A DNA stretch of 64,000 bases, from the NCBI GenBank assembly GCA_027257055.1, contig JAPVLO010000885.1:496001-560000 (forward strand). The letters are read 5' to 3'. A program made the position numbers and the translations under genes. This document shows, in pieces, positions 46,195 to 56,935 of the stretch (the first letter of the stretch is position 1; every line of letters starts with the position of its first letter). This DNA comes from Cephalopachus bancanus (taxonomy: Eukaryota; Chordata; Mammalia; Primates; Tarsiidae). A model generated the notes under the pieces. That model was not told where the DNA came from, made no database searches, and worked only from the letters and a program-made list of their open reading frames with translations.

Positions 46195-47420
46195 ATCAGA
46201 TATAGAACCCAATAAAAAAGGGTTAAAAGGTAAAGTTTAAGAACTATCCAAGGAAGTAGATTAAAAAGGCAAAGAGACAGAAATAGGAAAGAAAAGATAG
46301 TAAAAATAGAAGACCTATCCAGAAGATTTGAATTCAAATAATAGGAGTTGCAGAATGAGAGAATATAGAAATCAGAGGGGAAAAAATAAATAATCCAATG
46401 TAATTCCCTAGACTTGAAGGACATGAGTTTCCAGATTGAAAGGGCCCATCAAATGCCTAACATAGTGGATAAAAATAGTCCTCACCAAAGCACTTTATCA
46501 TAAAATTTTAGAACACTGGAGAAGAGAAAAAGTCCCTGAAAGATTCAGGGAGAAAACACATTTCACATAACGGATCAGATCTCAGAATGGTATCAGATTT
46601 CTCACAGTATTGAAAACTAGAAGACAATGATTTCAAAAATCCTGACAGACAATTATTTTTAAACTAGAGTTCTATGCTTATGAACTATCAGTAAAGCCAA
46701 AGGTAGAATAAAAACATTTCAGATATGCAAAGTCTCAAAAATTGTGCCACCAGGGCACCCTTGCCTAGGAAGCTACTAGAAAATATGCACCTCTAAAACT
46801 AGGGAAAATACTAAGGAAGAGGAAGAAAACAGAGATTTCAACAGACATACACACATACAAATTGATTCTGGGAAAGGCATTAAGAAGATGAAATAGTGCT
46901 TCAATATATGCAAGAAAATTTATACAGCTGAGAAGAGTTTGGGGCCAAATTATTGATTAATAAACAGAAAACCAAGCAATCAAAGCCAAAATAATTGGTA
47001 ACTTGGAGGAGAACCAAAAGATGGGTAGGAAAGAACAAGCAAAGATAGTTTATTACATAGCTCAGCTCAGTTAAATATTTGCTTAGTCATAATCATGTAA
47101 ACACTGAGAAATCAACTCTATTAATAACTAACTCTAGGATGGAGGTGTAGTGGAGGTTGTAAAAGAGACCTAACTTCCAAAAAATTAGTAATGCAATTAA
47201 GTAGCAATATAAATACAGTATTTGACAATATGGAAGTAAGTACCAAAATGATGTAACAAGAATGAGCTTGGTTGTCTCTATGTGGCAGGAAATATGGAAT
47301 AGAGGGAATCAGGGAAGTGCTTTTAACAAACCTTGTATAACTGCAGTATTTAAATATTTAGATTATGTACTTGTATAACTTTGATCAAATAAAGCTAAAT
47401 TAAAGCAAAAAAGTGAATAG
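46195..47420 (+). mobile_element. HAL1-like LINE (L1 relative with ORF1 only)
   Basis: 'gacttgaaggacatgagtttccagattgaaagggcccatc', 'gtggataaaaatagtcctcaccaaagcac', 'aacactggagaagagaaaaagtccctgaaag' and 'ggaagctactagaaaatatgc' correspond in order to the ORF1-related region of HAL1/L1M elements, read on the plus strand. It then decays into A-rich sequence. No frame survives. Confidence 0.7.
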
Positions 47421-47559
47421 CTGTTAAAATAGAAGCTTGCTTACATACTCAGAATAAGTCTGGATTTATACCAGAGTAATATATCTGATTTATTTGAAAT
47501 AAAATGATGACAAACATTGCATAAAATGATTTATTTCTTATTAATCTTTAATTGAATCC

Positions 47560-47650
47560 AAATTCTGTGGTAGTATCTGATTTCACTCTTTACTTACTGG
47601 CCCATCAGTGTAGAGTCTGGTGCAGAGTTGATGCCCAATAAATGTTAGTT
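47560..47650 (+). repeat. Possible L2 or MIR 3' end
   Basis: 'gtctggtgcagagttgatgcccaataaatgttag' is a degraded form of the 'cctggcacatagtaggtgctcaataaat' ending common to L2 and MIR. Confidence 0.45.
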
Positions 47651-48579
47651 TCCTCAGTTCTTTATTAGCCCTATATTACTTTACATTGGTTGCCCTGATC
47701 TTTTGTTATTCTTGGCTTTCTTGTATATTGTCCTAGTTCATCAACTGCATGATAAATACCCCACAATCCAATTTCATCCCCACCTTTTCTTGCCTTACAC
47801 ACTGAACAATTTGGGGTGAAAATACTGCTAGATCGTTTTTATTTCTAAAGGATTTGTAGACTTTTGCTCACTTGAAGTCTTAGGATTTTCAAACTCTGAT
47901 CTACATCCAATCCTGGGTTTGTTCTTTTCTTTTATAAATGTGAACCCATTGACTAAGGAACTAAACTGCTTGGGTTCAGAAAAAAGAGATGGTTAATTAA
48001 TGACAAAATATTCCATGGGATGTGTCGGGATTTAGTGGCACTGCTGTTTGTTCTATTAACAAGAAAGGTATTGAAATCTTTGTTAAGATACACTCTAAAG
48101 GTTTGAAGTTTCACCATTTATATATAGATCTTCTATCTAAGAAATGCAAACTGTTATTACTCAAGAAAATTCATCTGCTTCAAGAGCAAAGGAGTTCATG
48201 ACTTGGGCAATAATAGAACCTAATGATTCATATTATCAATTCTCTCATTGGCACCTAATAAGCATCTCCAAAAAGATTTTTAATAATACAGTTAAAGTAC
48301 AAAAGGGTAAGATCACATTTTTAAAAATTCAAGTTTATAAATTTTGTGCTAATAGATTTAGTGGAATGACAGATCTGTATATCCATTTAAACCTGTCATA
48401 TTACATCTTAGTGGGCAGATGGAGCATTTTAATTTCATGTGCTATTGTTTCATAAAATAACATTTTTGTCTTATTTCATAAGTAAAGCAGAGAAAGAATA
48501 ATATTAAAAAGCAGAATAACAATTAAGTATAATGTAGAAAAGCACAAACACAAAATAAAATTAAAATCACATGTAAGAC
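47651..48579. other. AT-rich DNA with no recognised feature
   Basis: The 103-codon open frame at 48144-48455 has no domain, codon pattern or context that supports a gene. Confidence 0.35.
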
Positions 48580-49010
48580 TACCACCTAGAGATAATCTGT
48601 TATTAATAACATTTTGCCAGGTTGGCACATAGCCTTATAGTCTTTTTTCTAAGTGTATATGTGTGTGTTTGCGTATGCAGACACATTTCAGTTTTTCCCA
48701 AAATTTAGGTGATATACTATACATTCTAATTTAACTTTATTTTTTTAATGACAATATATTATACTTTGAATGCAATATACAGTTCAAGCATATGAATATG
48801 CCATAATTTACATAATCAATTTCCTGCTATAGGGCATTCTTTTCAATATTACTTGATTATTAATTAAGCTGATATGAGCATCATTATGCATGCACCTTTG
48901 TTTATATCTCTGATCATTCCTTTAAAATAAATTTCTAAAATTGCAATTTCTGGTTCAAACCCTTCTTACACTCTGACATAACAATTCTATCTCTAGAAAC
49001 TTAGTCTAAA
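48580..49010 (-). mobile_element. Ancient L1 3' region
   Basis: Minus-strand view: 'ggcacatagccttatagtcttttttctaagtg', 'tatgccataatttacataatc', 'atgagcatcattatgcatgcacctttg' and 'aaataaatttctaaaattgcaatttctgg' match the order of an ancient L1 3' region. Confidence 0.65.
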
Positions 49011-49754
49011 ATTGTTTAAAAAATAAATTAGGCTTAAAAAGGAAACTTAGTCTAAGACAATAATTAAGTCTTTTTATATAGATCTATTGCTCGTCCTCGA
49101 CTATACCACCCTGAATGTGGCTGATCTCATCTAAATCTATTGCTCACTTAGTAAAATTAATAAACTTTAAGTCATTTAATTTTAATCAAATCACAAAAAA
49201 TATATTCAGTTCAATTCTTATCCTCATCACCGTTCATTGACATAAGAGAGGTTTTCAAGAAATTCTGGGAATTACCTTTGGAAGGAGTATCTATGGACCT
49301 ATGATAGAATAAAACTCCATGCTGAGATATGGTGTTGAGTCTAATTGGCAAATTCTGTTCATGCAGAAGAATTGGGTGAGATATAGCTCAAAGACTGAAT
49401 TGAGAGGACTAAGTCTTGTCACAAAAGAGAAAATGTTTTCATCTTTCCAGAAAAGTCAATGCTTTGATTATTCCATTATAAGTGCTCTACCCAGCAAAGA
49501 ACATTATAGATTATCAGTCCATACGTTAAATTAGAAGATCTACCTTTCTCCATCTCTGCTTTCATTGCTTCCATAAGTCGTTCAACTAATATAATGATAT
49601 GTTTAAAGTTCTGCTTTAAAGAAACTAAGCAAACAGGCATCATTATAAGTAATGTAAACCATATTCAAAAGTGCAAAAGAGATTATAGAGAGGAAGGAGA
49701 TGTGTCTTAGTTGCTAACTCTATTTTATGTTAATAAAAAAATTGGTTACCATAA
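49011..49754. other. AT-rich DNA with no recognised feature
   Basis: No gene or nameable repeat. Confidence 0.35.
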
Positions 49755-49945
49755 CTCAGTGAATCTTCCAAAAACTGTAGTCAAAACAACTTGAGATTCT
49801 TGTTAAAAAAAAATACGGGCTTCTGGCTCTACCTTAGACCTATTAAATAAGGATTTCTTGGGATGGAACTTGGAATCTACATTTTTAAAATAAATTTCCT
49901 AGGTAATATTTATACAAATATCTGAGAACCAGTGCTCTAAGTGAT
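49755..49945 (+). mobile_element. MER5-type non-autonomous hAT element
   Basis: 'acttgagattcttgttaaaa', 'gcttctggctctaccttagacctattaaataag', 'ttggaatctacattttta' and the closing 'tctgagaaccagtgctcta' follow the MER5 order. Confidence 0.75.
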
Positions 49946-50759
49946 TGTAGGGTATATAGAAAAAAATGTTTAAATTTCTAAAGAAGAATTCAGAATTAAA
50001 GTACAACAGATCAGAGAAGAAATACGTTTCCAGATCGCAAATGTTTATTCTCATAGTTATTAAATCGGAAACACACACTTACTCTATACACCACAGGCAC
50101 ACATACATACTTATATGGAAAGCACTGCATTGTTAGTCCATGATCATTTTAATAAATACTATTAAATATAAAAAACAGAATATTTAACATAATATGGAAT
50201 AAAATGTCATTATTGACATTCAAAATATACACACATGTTGAATACTATTACATACCTTTTATAGGGTTATATCCTTCAGAAAGTATTCTTGTCTTGTTTC
50301 CTCAATAACTAGAACTCAGTATTTTATTTGGTCAAGGTGAACACCATAAATAAATGGCAATTCCAGGCTATTCTGTTGCTCAGTGTGTCCATATAGTTAG
50401 GATTGGGCCAAAGGATTGGAAGTAGAAATGGTTTGCAAAAATAGGGAGAAGTCTTTGTAAAAGGAGTAGAAATGCTAGTCTATTTCCTGCTGATCAGAAT
50501 ATTGAGTGCTGGAAGGAATGCTGACATGATGGTGGGGCTCTAGTGGCCAAATGATCAACTTTTGAGAATGGCTAAACAATCAGATAAAATAAGATGGAAT
50601 TATAATAATAGAGTTTTATACTAGCCTGAAACTACCTACATTAAGTGATTGAAAAAACTTATTTTTTCAGTATTATGTTAGTTGTTCATGCTACTTACAG
50701 ATAAACCAAATCTGTATGTTTAGAGAGTAGGAAATAAAAATAGCTAAAATCACAGAAAG
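49946..50759. other. AT-rich DNA with no recognised feature
   Basis: No gene or nameable repeat. Confidence 0.35.
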
Positions 50760-51107
50760 TGAAACACCAGAGAAGTCAGACTTAAATATCTATAGAAATA
50801 TCAAAGTTTGATTCTTTGAAAAAATTTTTAAAAATTGACAAGCCTTTAGCTAGAATAGCCAAGATTAAAAGACAGAATACTCAAATTACTAAAATCAAAG
50901 GAAAAAGAGAATACATCACTACTAACAGAAGGGTAATTATCAAAGAAGTTATGAACAACTACATGTCAACAAATTAGATGACCTAGATGAAACTGACAGT
51001 CTTTAAAAAGATACAAACTACCAAGATTGGCTTCAGAATAAATTTTAAAAATTGACTATAACTATAACAATACAAGATTTAATTATTAATAATAAAAAAA
51101 AAAACTT

Positions 51108-51232
51108 GGAGGGCTGAGGCAGAAGGATCACCTGAGCCCAACAGGTCTATGCTGGGGTGTCCATGAGCGCGTCACTGCACTCCAACCCAGGCGTCGAAGT
51201 GAGTGTCCAACTCAAAAGACAAAAACAAAAAC
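51108..51232 (+). mobile_element. Alu right-arm fragment (free right monomer-like)
   Basis: 'ttggagggctgaggcagaaggatcacctgagcccaac', 'gtcactgcactccaa' and 'gtgtccaactcaaaa' give a single degraded right arm. It is flanked by old L1 sequence. Confidence 0.75.
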
Positions 51233-51440
51233 CTTCCCACAAAGAAAAGCTCAAGACCCAGCTTCACTGGTGAATTCTACCAAATGTTTTAAGAGGAATT
51301 AACACAATTTCTTTAAAAACACTTAAAAAATTAGGAGTAGAGAGAACTCTTCTCAGTTTATTCTATGAAAACAGTATTACCCTGATACCAAAAGCAGACA
51401 AAGATATCGCTTATAAAGAAAGCTACAGATAATATCTTTT

Positions 51441-51727
51441 TTTTTTTTTTTTTTGAGTTGGAGTCTCACTCTGTCACCCAGACTGGAGTGCAGTGGCCGC
51501 TCCCGGCCACCGCAGCCTCGACCCGCTGGGCTCCCGCGATCCTTCCGCCTCAGCCTTCCAAGTAGCCAGAATTATAGGCATGCGCTACCACGCCCGGCTG
51601 ATTTTTTGATTTATTGTAGAGATGAAGTCTCGCTGCCCAGGCGGGTCTCGAACCTGCAGGCTCAGGCAATCCACTCACCTCAGCCTCCCAAAGGCACGGG
51701 ATTACAGGCTGAGCCACTGAGTCCGGC
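51441..51727 (-). mobile_element. Alu SINE, young type with perfect right-arm hairpin
   Basis: Full dimer on the minus strand with a 15-bp target duplication CAGATAATATCTTTT at 51426-51440 and 51729-51743. The palindrome at 51493-51510 (GTGGCCG-CTCC-CGGCCAC) is perfect. The left-arm deletion is present. Confidence 0.95.
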
Positions 51728-53060
51728 TCAGATAATATCTTTTATGAAGACACAAAAATTCTAAATAAAATACTACCAAGTCAAATTCAGTATCATATGC
51801 AAATATTTATGCCCCATGACCAGGCGCGCAAGGTTGTTTTAATATCTAAAAATAAATCCATGTAATACATCATATTAATAGATAAAAGGCAAAAATATAT
51901 AAATAACCATTTCAAAAGATATGGAAAAAGACTTGGACAAAATCCAATCTATTTTCATGATAAAAGCACTCAAATTAGAAATAAAAGAGAATTTTCTCAA
52001 ACCAATGAAGACCATCTGGGAAAAATCTGACAGCTAATATTATACTTAAAGATGAAAGAGTGAACGCTTTTTCTCTATGATCAGAAACAAGCCAAAAATA
52101 TATTTTCTTCCCACCTCTATTTAACATTATACTGGAAGTTCTAGTCAGGCAATTAGGCAAAAAAAAATTTTTTTAAGGCACCCATATTAGAAAAGAGCAT
52201 GTAAAACTGTCTTTTTTTTGCAGATGACATGATCTTGTATACAGAAAATTCTAAGGCATCCACAAAAAAATACAATAAACTATTAGAGTCAATAATGAGT
52301 TCAGTTAGGTTGCAGAATACAAGTTCGATTTGCAAACATCAATTGTATTTTTATACCCTAGCAGGGAGCAATCTGAAAATTAAGGAAACAATTTCATTTA
52401 CAATAACATCAAAAAGAACTAAACACTTAGAAATAAATGTATCAAAAGAAGTATAGTAATTGTACTCTGACACCTACAAAATATTTTTAAATAAATTAAA
52501 GAAAACCTAAATAAAACAGAAAGTGACATAATTTTGTTTACATGGTTTAAATTCTACCCAAATTTACCTACAGATTTTAAACAAATTGTATCAAAATTCC
52601 TGCTGGCTTTTTGCCAAAAGTGATAAGTTGATCCTGAAATTCATATGGAAATGCAAGGAATGCAGGATCACCACAACAATCTTGACCAAAAAAAAAAAAA
52701 AAAAACAAGTTGAAAGGTCTAACTTCTGAATTTCAATGCTTATTACAAGCTATGATAGCCAAGACAATTTAGGGCTGACATAAATATAGATACATTAATG
52801 GAACAGAATTGAGAGTCCAGAAATAAATCCATATATTTATGGTCAATTGATTTTTGACAAAGGTACGAGAACAATTCAATGGGAAAAGAGTAGTATTTTC
52901 AACAAAATGGCATTGGGACAACTGGATAACCACATGCAAAATAATGAAGTTGTATCCCTTCCTTACTCTGTACACAAAAAGCAATCCCAAGTGGATTATG
53001 GACCTTTCTTAAATATGACACCAAAATGAATAAGTGAAAAAAGAAAAACAGATAAATATT

Positions 53061-53171
53061 TTCTCTGGAGAAATGACTATTCAAGTCCTCATCCTTTTAA
53101 TTGGGTTACTTGCCTTCTTATTTTTGAGTTGAAAAAGTGCTTTCTATATTCTAGGCACAAGTCCCTTATCA
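53061..53171 (-). mobile_element. Old L1 ORF2 fragment in inverted orientation (first segment)
   Basis: 'tggagaaatgactattcaagtcc' and 'ttctatattctaggcacaagtccc' are the minus-strand view of late ORF2. After the hAT element it continues at 53887 with 'ccttatcagatatatgatttgc'. The orientation is opposite to the L1 ending at 53060. Confidence 0.75.
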
Positions 53172-53886
53172 CAGGGGGCCCCAAACTCCGGGCCACAGCC
53201 GGGTACCATCCATGGCCTGTTAGTATCCAGGTCACACAGCAGAAAATGAGCGGCAGGTGAGCAAGTGAAGCTTCATCTGTATTTATTGCCACTCCCCATC
53301 ACTCACATTAGTGCCTGAGCTTCATTTTCTGTCAGATCAGCGGAGGCATTAGATTCTCATAGGAGCGTGAATCCTATCATGAACTGTACATGCAAGGGAT
53401 CTAGGTGATGTACTCCTTATGAGAATCTAATGCCTAATGATCTGAGGTGGAGCTGAGGTGGTGATGCCAGCACTGGGAAGTGGCTGCAAATACAGATTAA
53501 CATTAGCAGTGAGGTTTGACTGCACAGAGACCATAATAAACCAGTTGCTTGTAGAATCATATCAAAACCTTATCAGTGTTTGGCAAGTGAGTAAACGTAC
53601 TTCAATTGTACTGCTGCATCTGGTGGCAGGCTTTAAGTCAGAATCCAGCACTTATTTTAGTCCATGTGTGGCCCACCATTATATTATTTACCACTTCTGT
53701 CCACTCCTTCTTTTTAATGGTGAGTTGTATAATTATTTCATTCTATATTGCAATGCAATAATAGAAATAAAGTGTGCAATAAATGTTATGTGCTTGAATC
53801 GTCCCGAAGTCGTCCCCTACCCCGTCTGTGGAAAATTTGTCTTCCACAAAACCTGTCCCTGATGCCAAAAAGTTTGGGGACTAGTG
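53172..53886 (+). mobile_element. hAT DNA transposon, MER1/Charlie3-like, 715 bp
   Basis: Imperfect terminal inverted repeats: CAGGGGGCCCCAAACT at the left, and CACTAGTCCCCAAACT as the reverse complement of the right end. A perfect 8-bp target duplication CCTTATCA lies at 53164-53171 and 53887-53894; 8 bp is the hAT signature. A near-palindromic core with 'gcattagattctcataggagcgtg' and 'tccttatgagaatctaatgcc' (53347-53435) identifies the MER1 group. It extends through 'caataatagaaataaagtgtgcaataaatg' near the right end. No transposase frame is recognisable; the 134-codon open frame inside looks like chance. Confidence 0.92.
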
Positions 53887-54060
53887 CCTTATCAGATATA
53901 TGATTTGCAAATATTTTTGCCTATTCTATGGATTTCTTTTTTACTTTCTTGATTGTATGAATTGTAGCACAAAAGATTTTAATTTTGATGATATCCAATT
54001 TATCTAGGTGAATTTATATGTTATATCTCAATGAAACTGCTTTTTAAAAATATATGTAAT
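53887..54060 (-). mobile_element. Old L1 ORF2 fragment in inverted orientation (second segment)
   Basis: Continuation of 53061-53171 after the hAT element: 'cagatatatgatttgcaaatatttttgcctattctatgg' and 'gcacaaaagattttaattttgatg'. The same L1 passage occurs at 30745-30835. Confidence 0.75.
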
Positions 54061-54349
54061 GACACTATCTTTATCTATGAGTGAATATAGCTAGAGGCAA
54101 ATTAATAAAAAATCCTGCAGTGTGTTAGAGGCAATAATAGCACCAAAGTAGCTACAAGCCTAGCTGTCAAAATCTTGTAATGTTTGACACCTAAGAAACC
54201 ATGAAGCCCAAACATGTACCAACAAAAGTGAGCTACAGGTTTTATTCAACAATCTGACTTTGAGCTACTTCTTTTGTTTCTTGTACATTCCCACACTTTT
54301 GGACTTGCTCTTGTATGAAATGCTTTGGTGTTATGTACTATTTTAAGAG

Positions 54350-54600
54350 ATATTATAGTATAGTGGTTCCAACAATGGACTTCAGTTCCAAACTACTTGG
54401 GTTCAAATTCTGCATTCACCCACCAATAATTGTCTGACCTTGTGCAAGTTACTTAATCTTTCTATAGCTCAGATCTTCCCATCTGTTAAAAATGGACGCT
54501 AATAATAACTTTCTCACAGGGTTGGCAAGACTTTTAAACAGTTAAAGTATGCATAGCTCTGATAACAGTGCTATGTGGTTGTTGTTAGGGAGATTAGGAG
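54350..54600 (+). repeat. MIR SINE, nearly complete
   Basis: The tRNA-related head ('agtatagtggttccaacaatggac'), the core ('gaccttgtgcaagttacttaatctttc') and 'cccatctgttaaaaatgg' followed by 'ctcacagggttggcaagac' are all in order. Confidence 0.85.
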
Positions 54601-54639
54601 ACCTTTTAATTAACTCAGTATGTCTACTACTCAATTTTA

Positions 54640-56042
54640 CAATTGGCAAAATAAAATTTCAAATTTGCTTTCTCTCTCCATCTGCCTCATTCCCAAATTT
54701 CCTCACTTCTCAAGATGGAACTGTGGTCTCCTCTGGTTTTCAGATCAAACCTGAGTCTTCAGAGTCCTTCTTTTCTATCACTTCATATACTAAATCCACC
54801 AGCAAACCTTCTCAGCTCTATCTCTTACAATATTTCAAATCTGTCCATATTTCACTGCATCTACCAACATTGTCCTGCTACAAGCCATCATACATTTTCT
54901 CTGTGCCTGCTATAGTAACCTCCTAACTGGTCTTTCAAATTGTACTCTTGCAACATTAAGGTCCCTTCTCCACAGCAGCTAAAGCATTATTTTTAAAGCC
55001 TAAATTAAGTTACATCATTCCCTTAATTAAAACTTTCACTGGCTTCACACTTTACTTGGATTATAATCCAAACACATTACTATGGCCTGCAAGAGACTTT
55101 ATGGTAGTTAGTCTCCAAAAGCTGCAGTCACCAATCAAGAGTTAGAGTGTATTTTCCCTCTGCTTGAAATTTAGTTGACCCTGTGACATTTTCACTGATG
55201 AGATGCAATGACTTCCAAGCTCACGTCATAAGAGGCCAACTTATAGTGGAAGTTGGCTTCCTTGTATTAAGTTTGACTACCCCGAGACCACCATGCTCTG
55301 AGAAAGTCTAAGGTAGTCATGGGAATAGATAGAGGACATATGAAACACCTATACACCAGGGATACAAGAGCCTTCTTGGAAAGCCAGCCCAGATCAGTCA
55401 CCAGATGAACACCGTCAAGTAACTTCAGATAACACCACATGGAGCAGAAAAATTACTGAGTCAAGTCCTGCCCAAATTTATGGTCCATGAAATCCTGATG
55501 AATAATTATTGTATTAAGCTATTGTGTTTGTGGTAGCTAGATGTACAGCAATGGGTAAATGGAAACATTTCTCATGAGGCTTTTCCCTGGTACTTCTCTA
55601 GACTCCTCTGACACTAATTTATTGGTGTTCTAACCTGGCTTACTCTTCTTCTAATATGGAAAACTTGATCCTGCTTCATGGCCCTTAAAGTCACTTGTCC
55701 CTTTGCCTAGAATTATCTTTCCTTAGTTATGAGCATAGCTAACATCCTCCCATCATTGAGATCTCAGTTCATTCGTCACCTCCTCCAACAGTCTTTTCGT
55801 AGTCACATTAACTGAAGTGGCTCCACGCCACCACTAGGGTCATTCTATCATGCTTCTTCATTTTATTTTTTAGTATTAGCATTACCTGGAGTTATTTGAA
55901 TGTTTATGTATTTATTTTTTATTGTCTGTTTTCTTTCATGAGGGCAGACATTTTGTCTGTTTTGTTCACTGCTATAAAATTAAAACTGTGAACAGTGCCT
56001 GGTATAAAGTAAGTGCTAAATACACATAGATTGAATGAATAA
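54640..56042 (+). mobile_element. Long L2 LINE 3' region, interrupted by an LTR
   Basis: Diverged L2 on the plus strand: 'gtaacctcctaactggtc' (54915), 'ctttcactggcttcacac' (55031) and 'tatggcctgcaagagac' (55081), then after the LTR 'tccctttgcctagaattatc' (55689), 'atctcagttcattcgtcacctcctcc' (55761), 'gagggcagacattttgtctg' (55941) and the terminal 'gaacagtgcctggtataaagtaagtgc'. The open frame at 54549-54926 falls inside this element and is not a gene. Confidence 0.8.
55097..55575 (+). mobile_element. LTR (MaLR/MLT1-like) inside the L2
   Basis: 'tagtctccaaaagctgcag', 'gttgaccctgtgac', 'accaccatgctctgagaaagtc' and the end 'ttgtattaagctattgtgtttgtggtagc ... acagcaatgggtaaatgg' are arranged like an MLT1-type LTR. 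It sits between two parts of one L2. I could not find a clear 5-bp duplication, so the ends are approximate. Confidence 0.6.
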
Positions 56043-56524
56043 AGGAGAAAGGGTGTTCTTACATTCCACAAGACCCAAAGTAGTTACTACAGTTACTGTA
56101 GTGAATATTCTCAGTTTTTCTTGCCTAATCCTCTTCTACCCTTTTCATTTCTGTGCTCCAAGAAACTAGCTTTATTTCTGGGTCAATAGGCTTTCTCACT
56201 CTCTTGTTTATGGTTGGTTTTGACCAATGGGAGGTACCAACAGAAGATTGGAGAGTCAGAGGAGAAAGATGTCAGGGTATTTATTCTAATAATTTCTTCC
56301 CAAAGTGTTCACTGACAGTTAGCCATGTTCCTCTGTCAAGGATCATATCTCCTAGCAGATGGCCTTCTCTTACTGTGGGTCTAATCTCTCTAAGATCTGA
56401 TAATATTTCCCTTCTCTTATTTAGTCATGCCAAGGGGTGGTAAAAACTCCTCACTGTCACTAGTCCTTAATACTTCACCATTTTTTGTTAATCTTCCTTA
56501 ATGCTACCTAGACATTTTATTTAT
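56043..56524. other. DNA with no recognised feature
   Basis: No gene or nameable repeat; the short open frame at 56153-56443 has no support. Confidence 0.35.
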
Positions 56525-56600
56525 ATACTTTTTTAGTTTTCAGTTTTATTTTATTCTAGATATGTGGGGTAAAAGTCAGGATCAGTGACACAAGCAGGCT
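56525..56600 (-). mobile_element. Short L1 3' terminus
   Basis: On the minus strand 'tgatcctgacttttaccccacatatctagaataaaataaaa' is a diverged L1 3' end of the same type as the young copies. Fewer than 80 bp are present. Confidence 0.55.
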
Positions 56601-56654
56601 GTGTGCAGGTAGGGTTTGGACCTCCATCTGGCCCTCACTTCCCTGGTTTAGGAC

Positions 56655-56935
56655 CAGGTATCCTTTGTGAAGATGAAGGCATCAGCAGATTTGGATCTGC
56701 TTCTCATAATGGCACCTTCTTACTCTGTCTTCACAAGGTGCAAAGGGCTAGCTAGATCTTTGCAGTCTTTTTTACAAAAGCACTAATCCCAATCATGAGG
56801 GCTCTTCCCTTAGGATCTAATCACCTCCCAAACGCTCCACCATCTAATATCATTGTCTTGTGGGTTAGATTTTCAAATATGTGAGTTTGAGGAGGTTACA
56901 AACTTACATGCCATAGCACCTGCCAAGATCCTATC
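56655..56935 (+). mobile_element. MaLR LTR, 3' part (THE1/MST/MLT1-like)
   Basis: 'ataatggcaccttcttactctgtcttcacaaggtg', 'aagcactaatcccaatcatgagggctc', 'ctaatcacctcccaaacgctccacc' and 'catgccatagca' follow the 3' half of a MaLR LTR. The 5' half is absent or unrecognisable. Confidence 0.8.

Larger units (their letters stand above)
50760..53060 (+). mobile_element. Old L1 ORF2, interrupted
   Basis: Plus-strand ORF2 from before the RT ('gacaagcctttagctagaatagcc' near 50838) through the RT palm ('tttttgcagatgacatgatc' at 52212, the FADDM region) to the C-terminal part near 53040. A right-arm Alu piece and a full Alu interrupt it. At about 53060 the sequence flips to minus-strand L1. No intact frame. 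Confidence 0.85.

Noticed and set aside
53458..53862. 134-codon open frame inside the hAT element, a possible transposase piece
   Set aside because: No resemblance to hAT transposase motifs; the element is a short non-autonomous form.
54549..54926. 125-codon open frame as a candidate gene
   Set aside because: It starts in a MIR and continues through L2 sequence; no domain.
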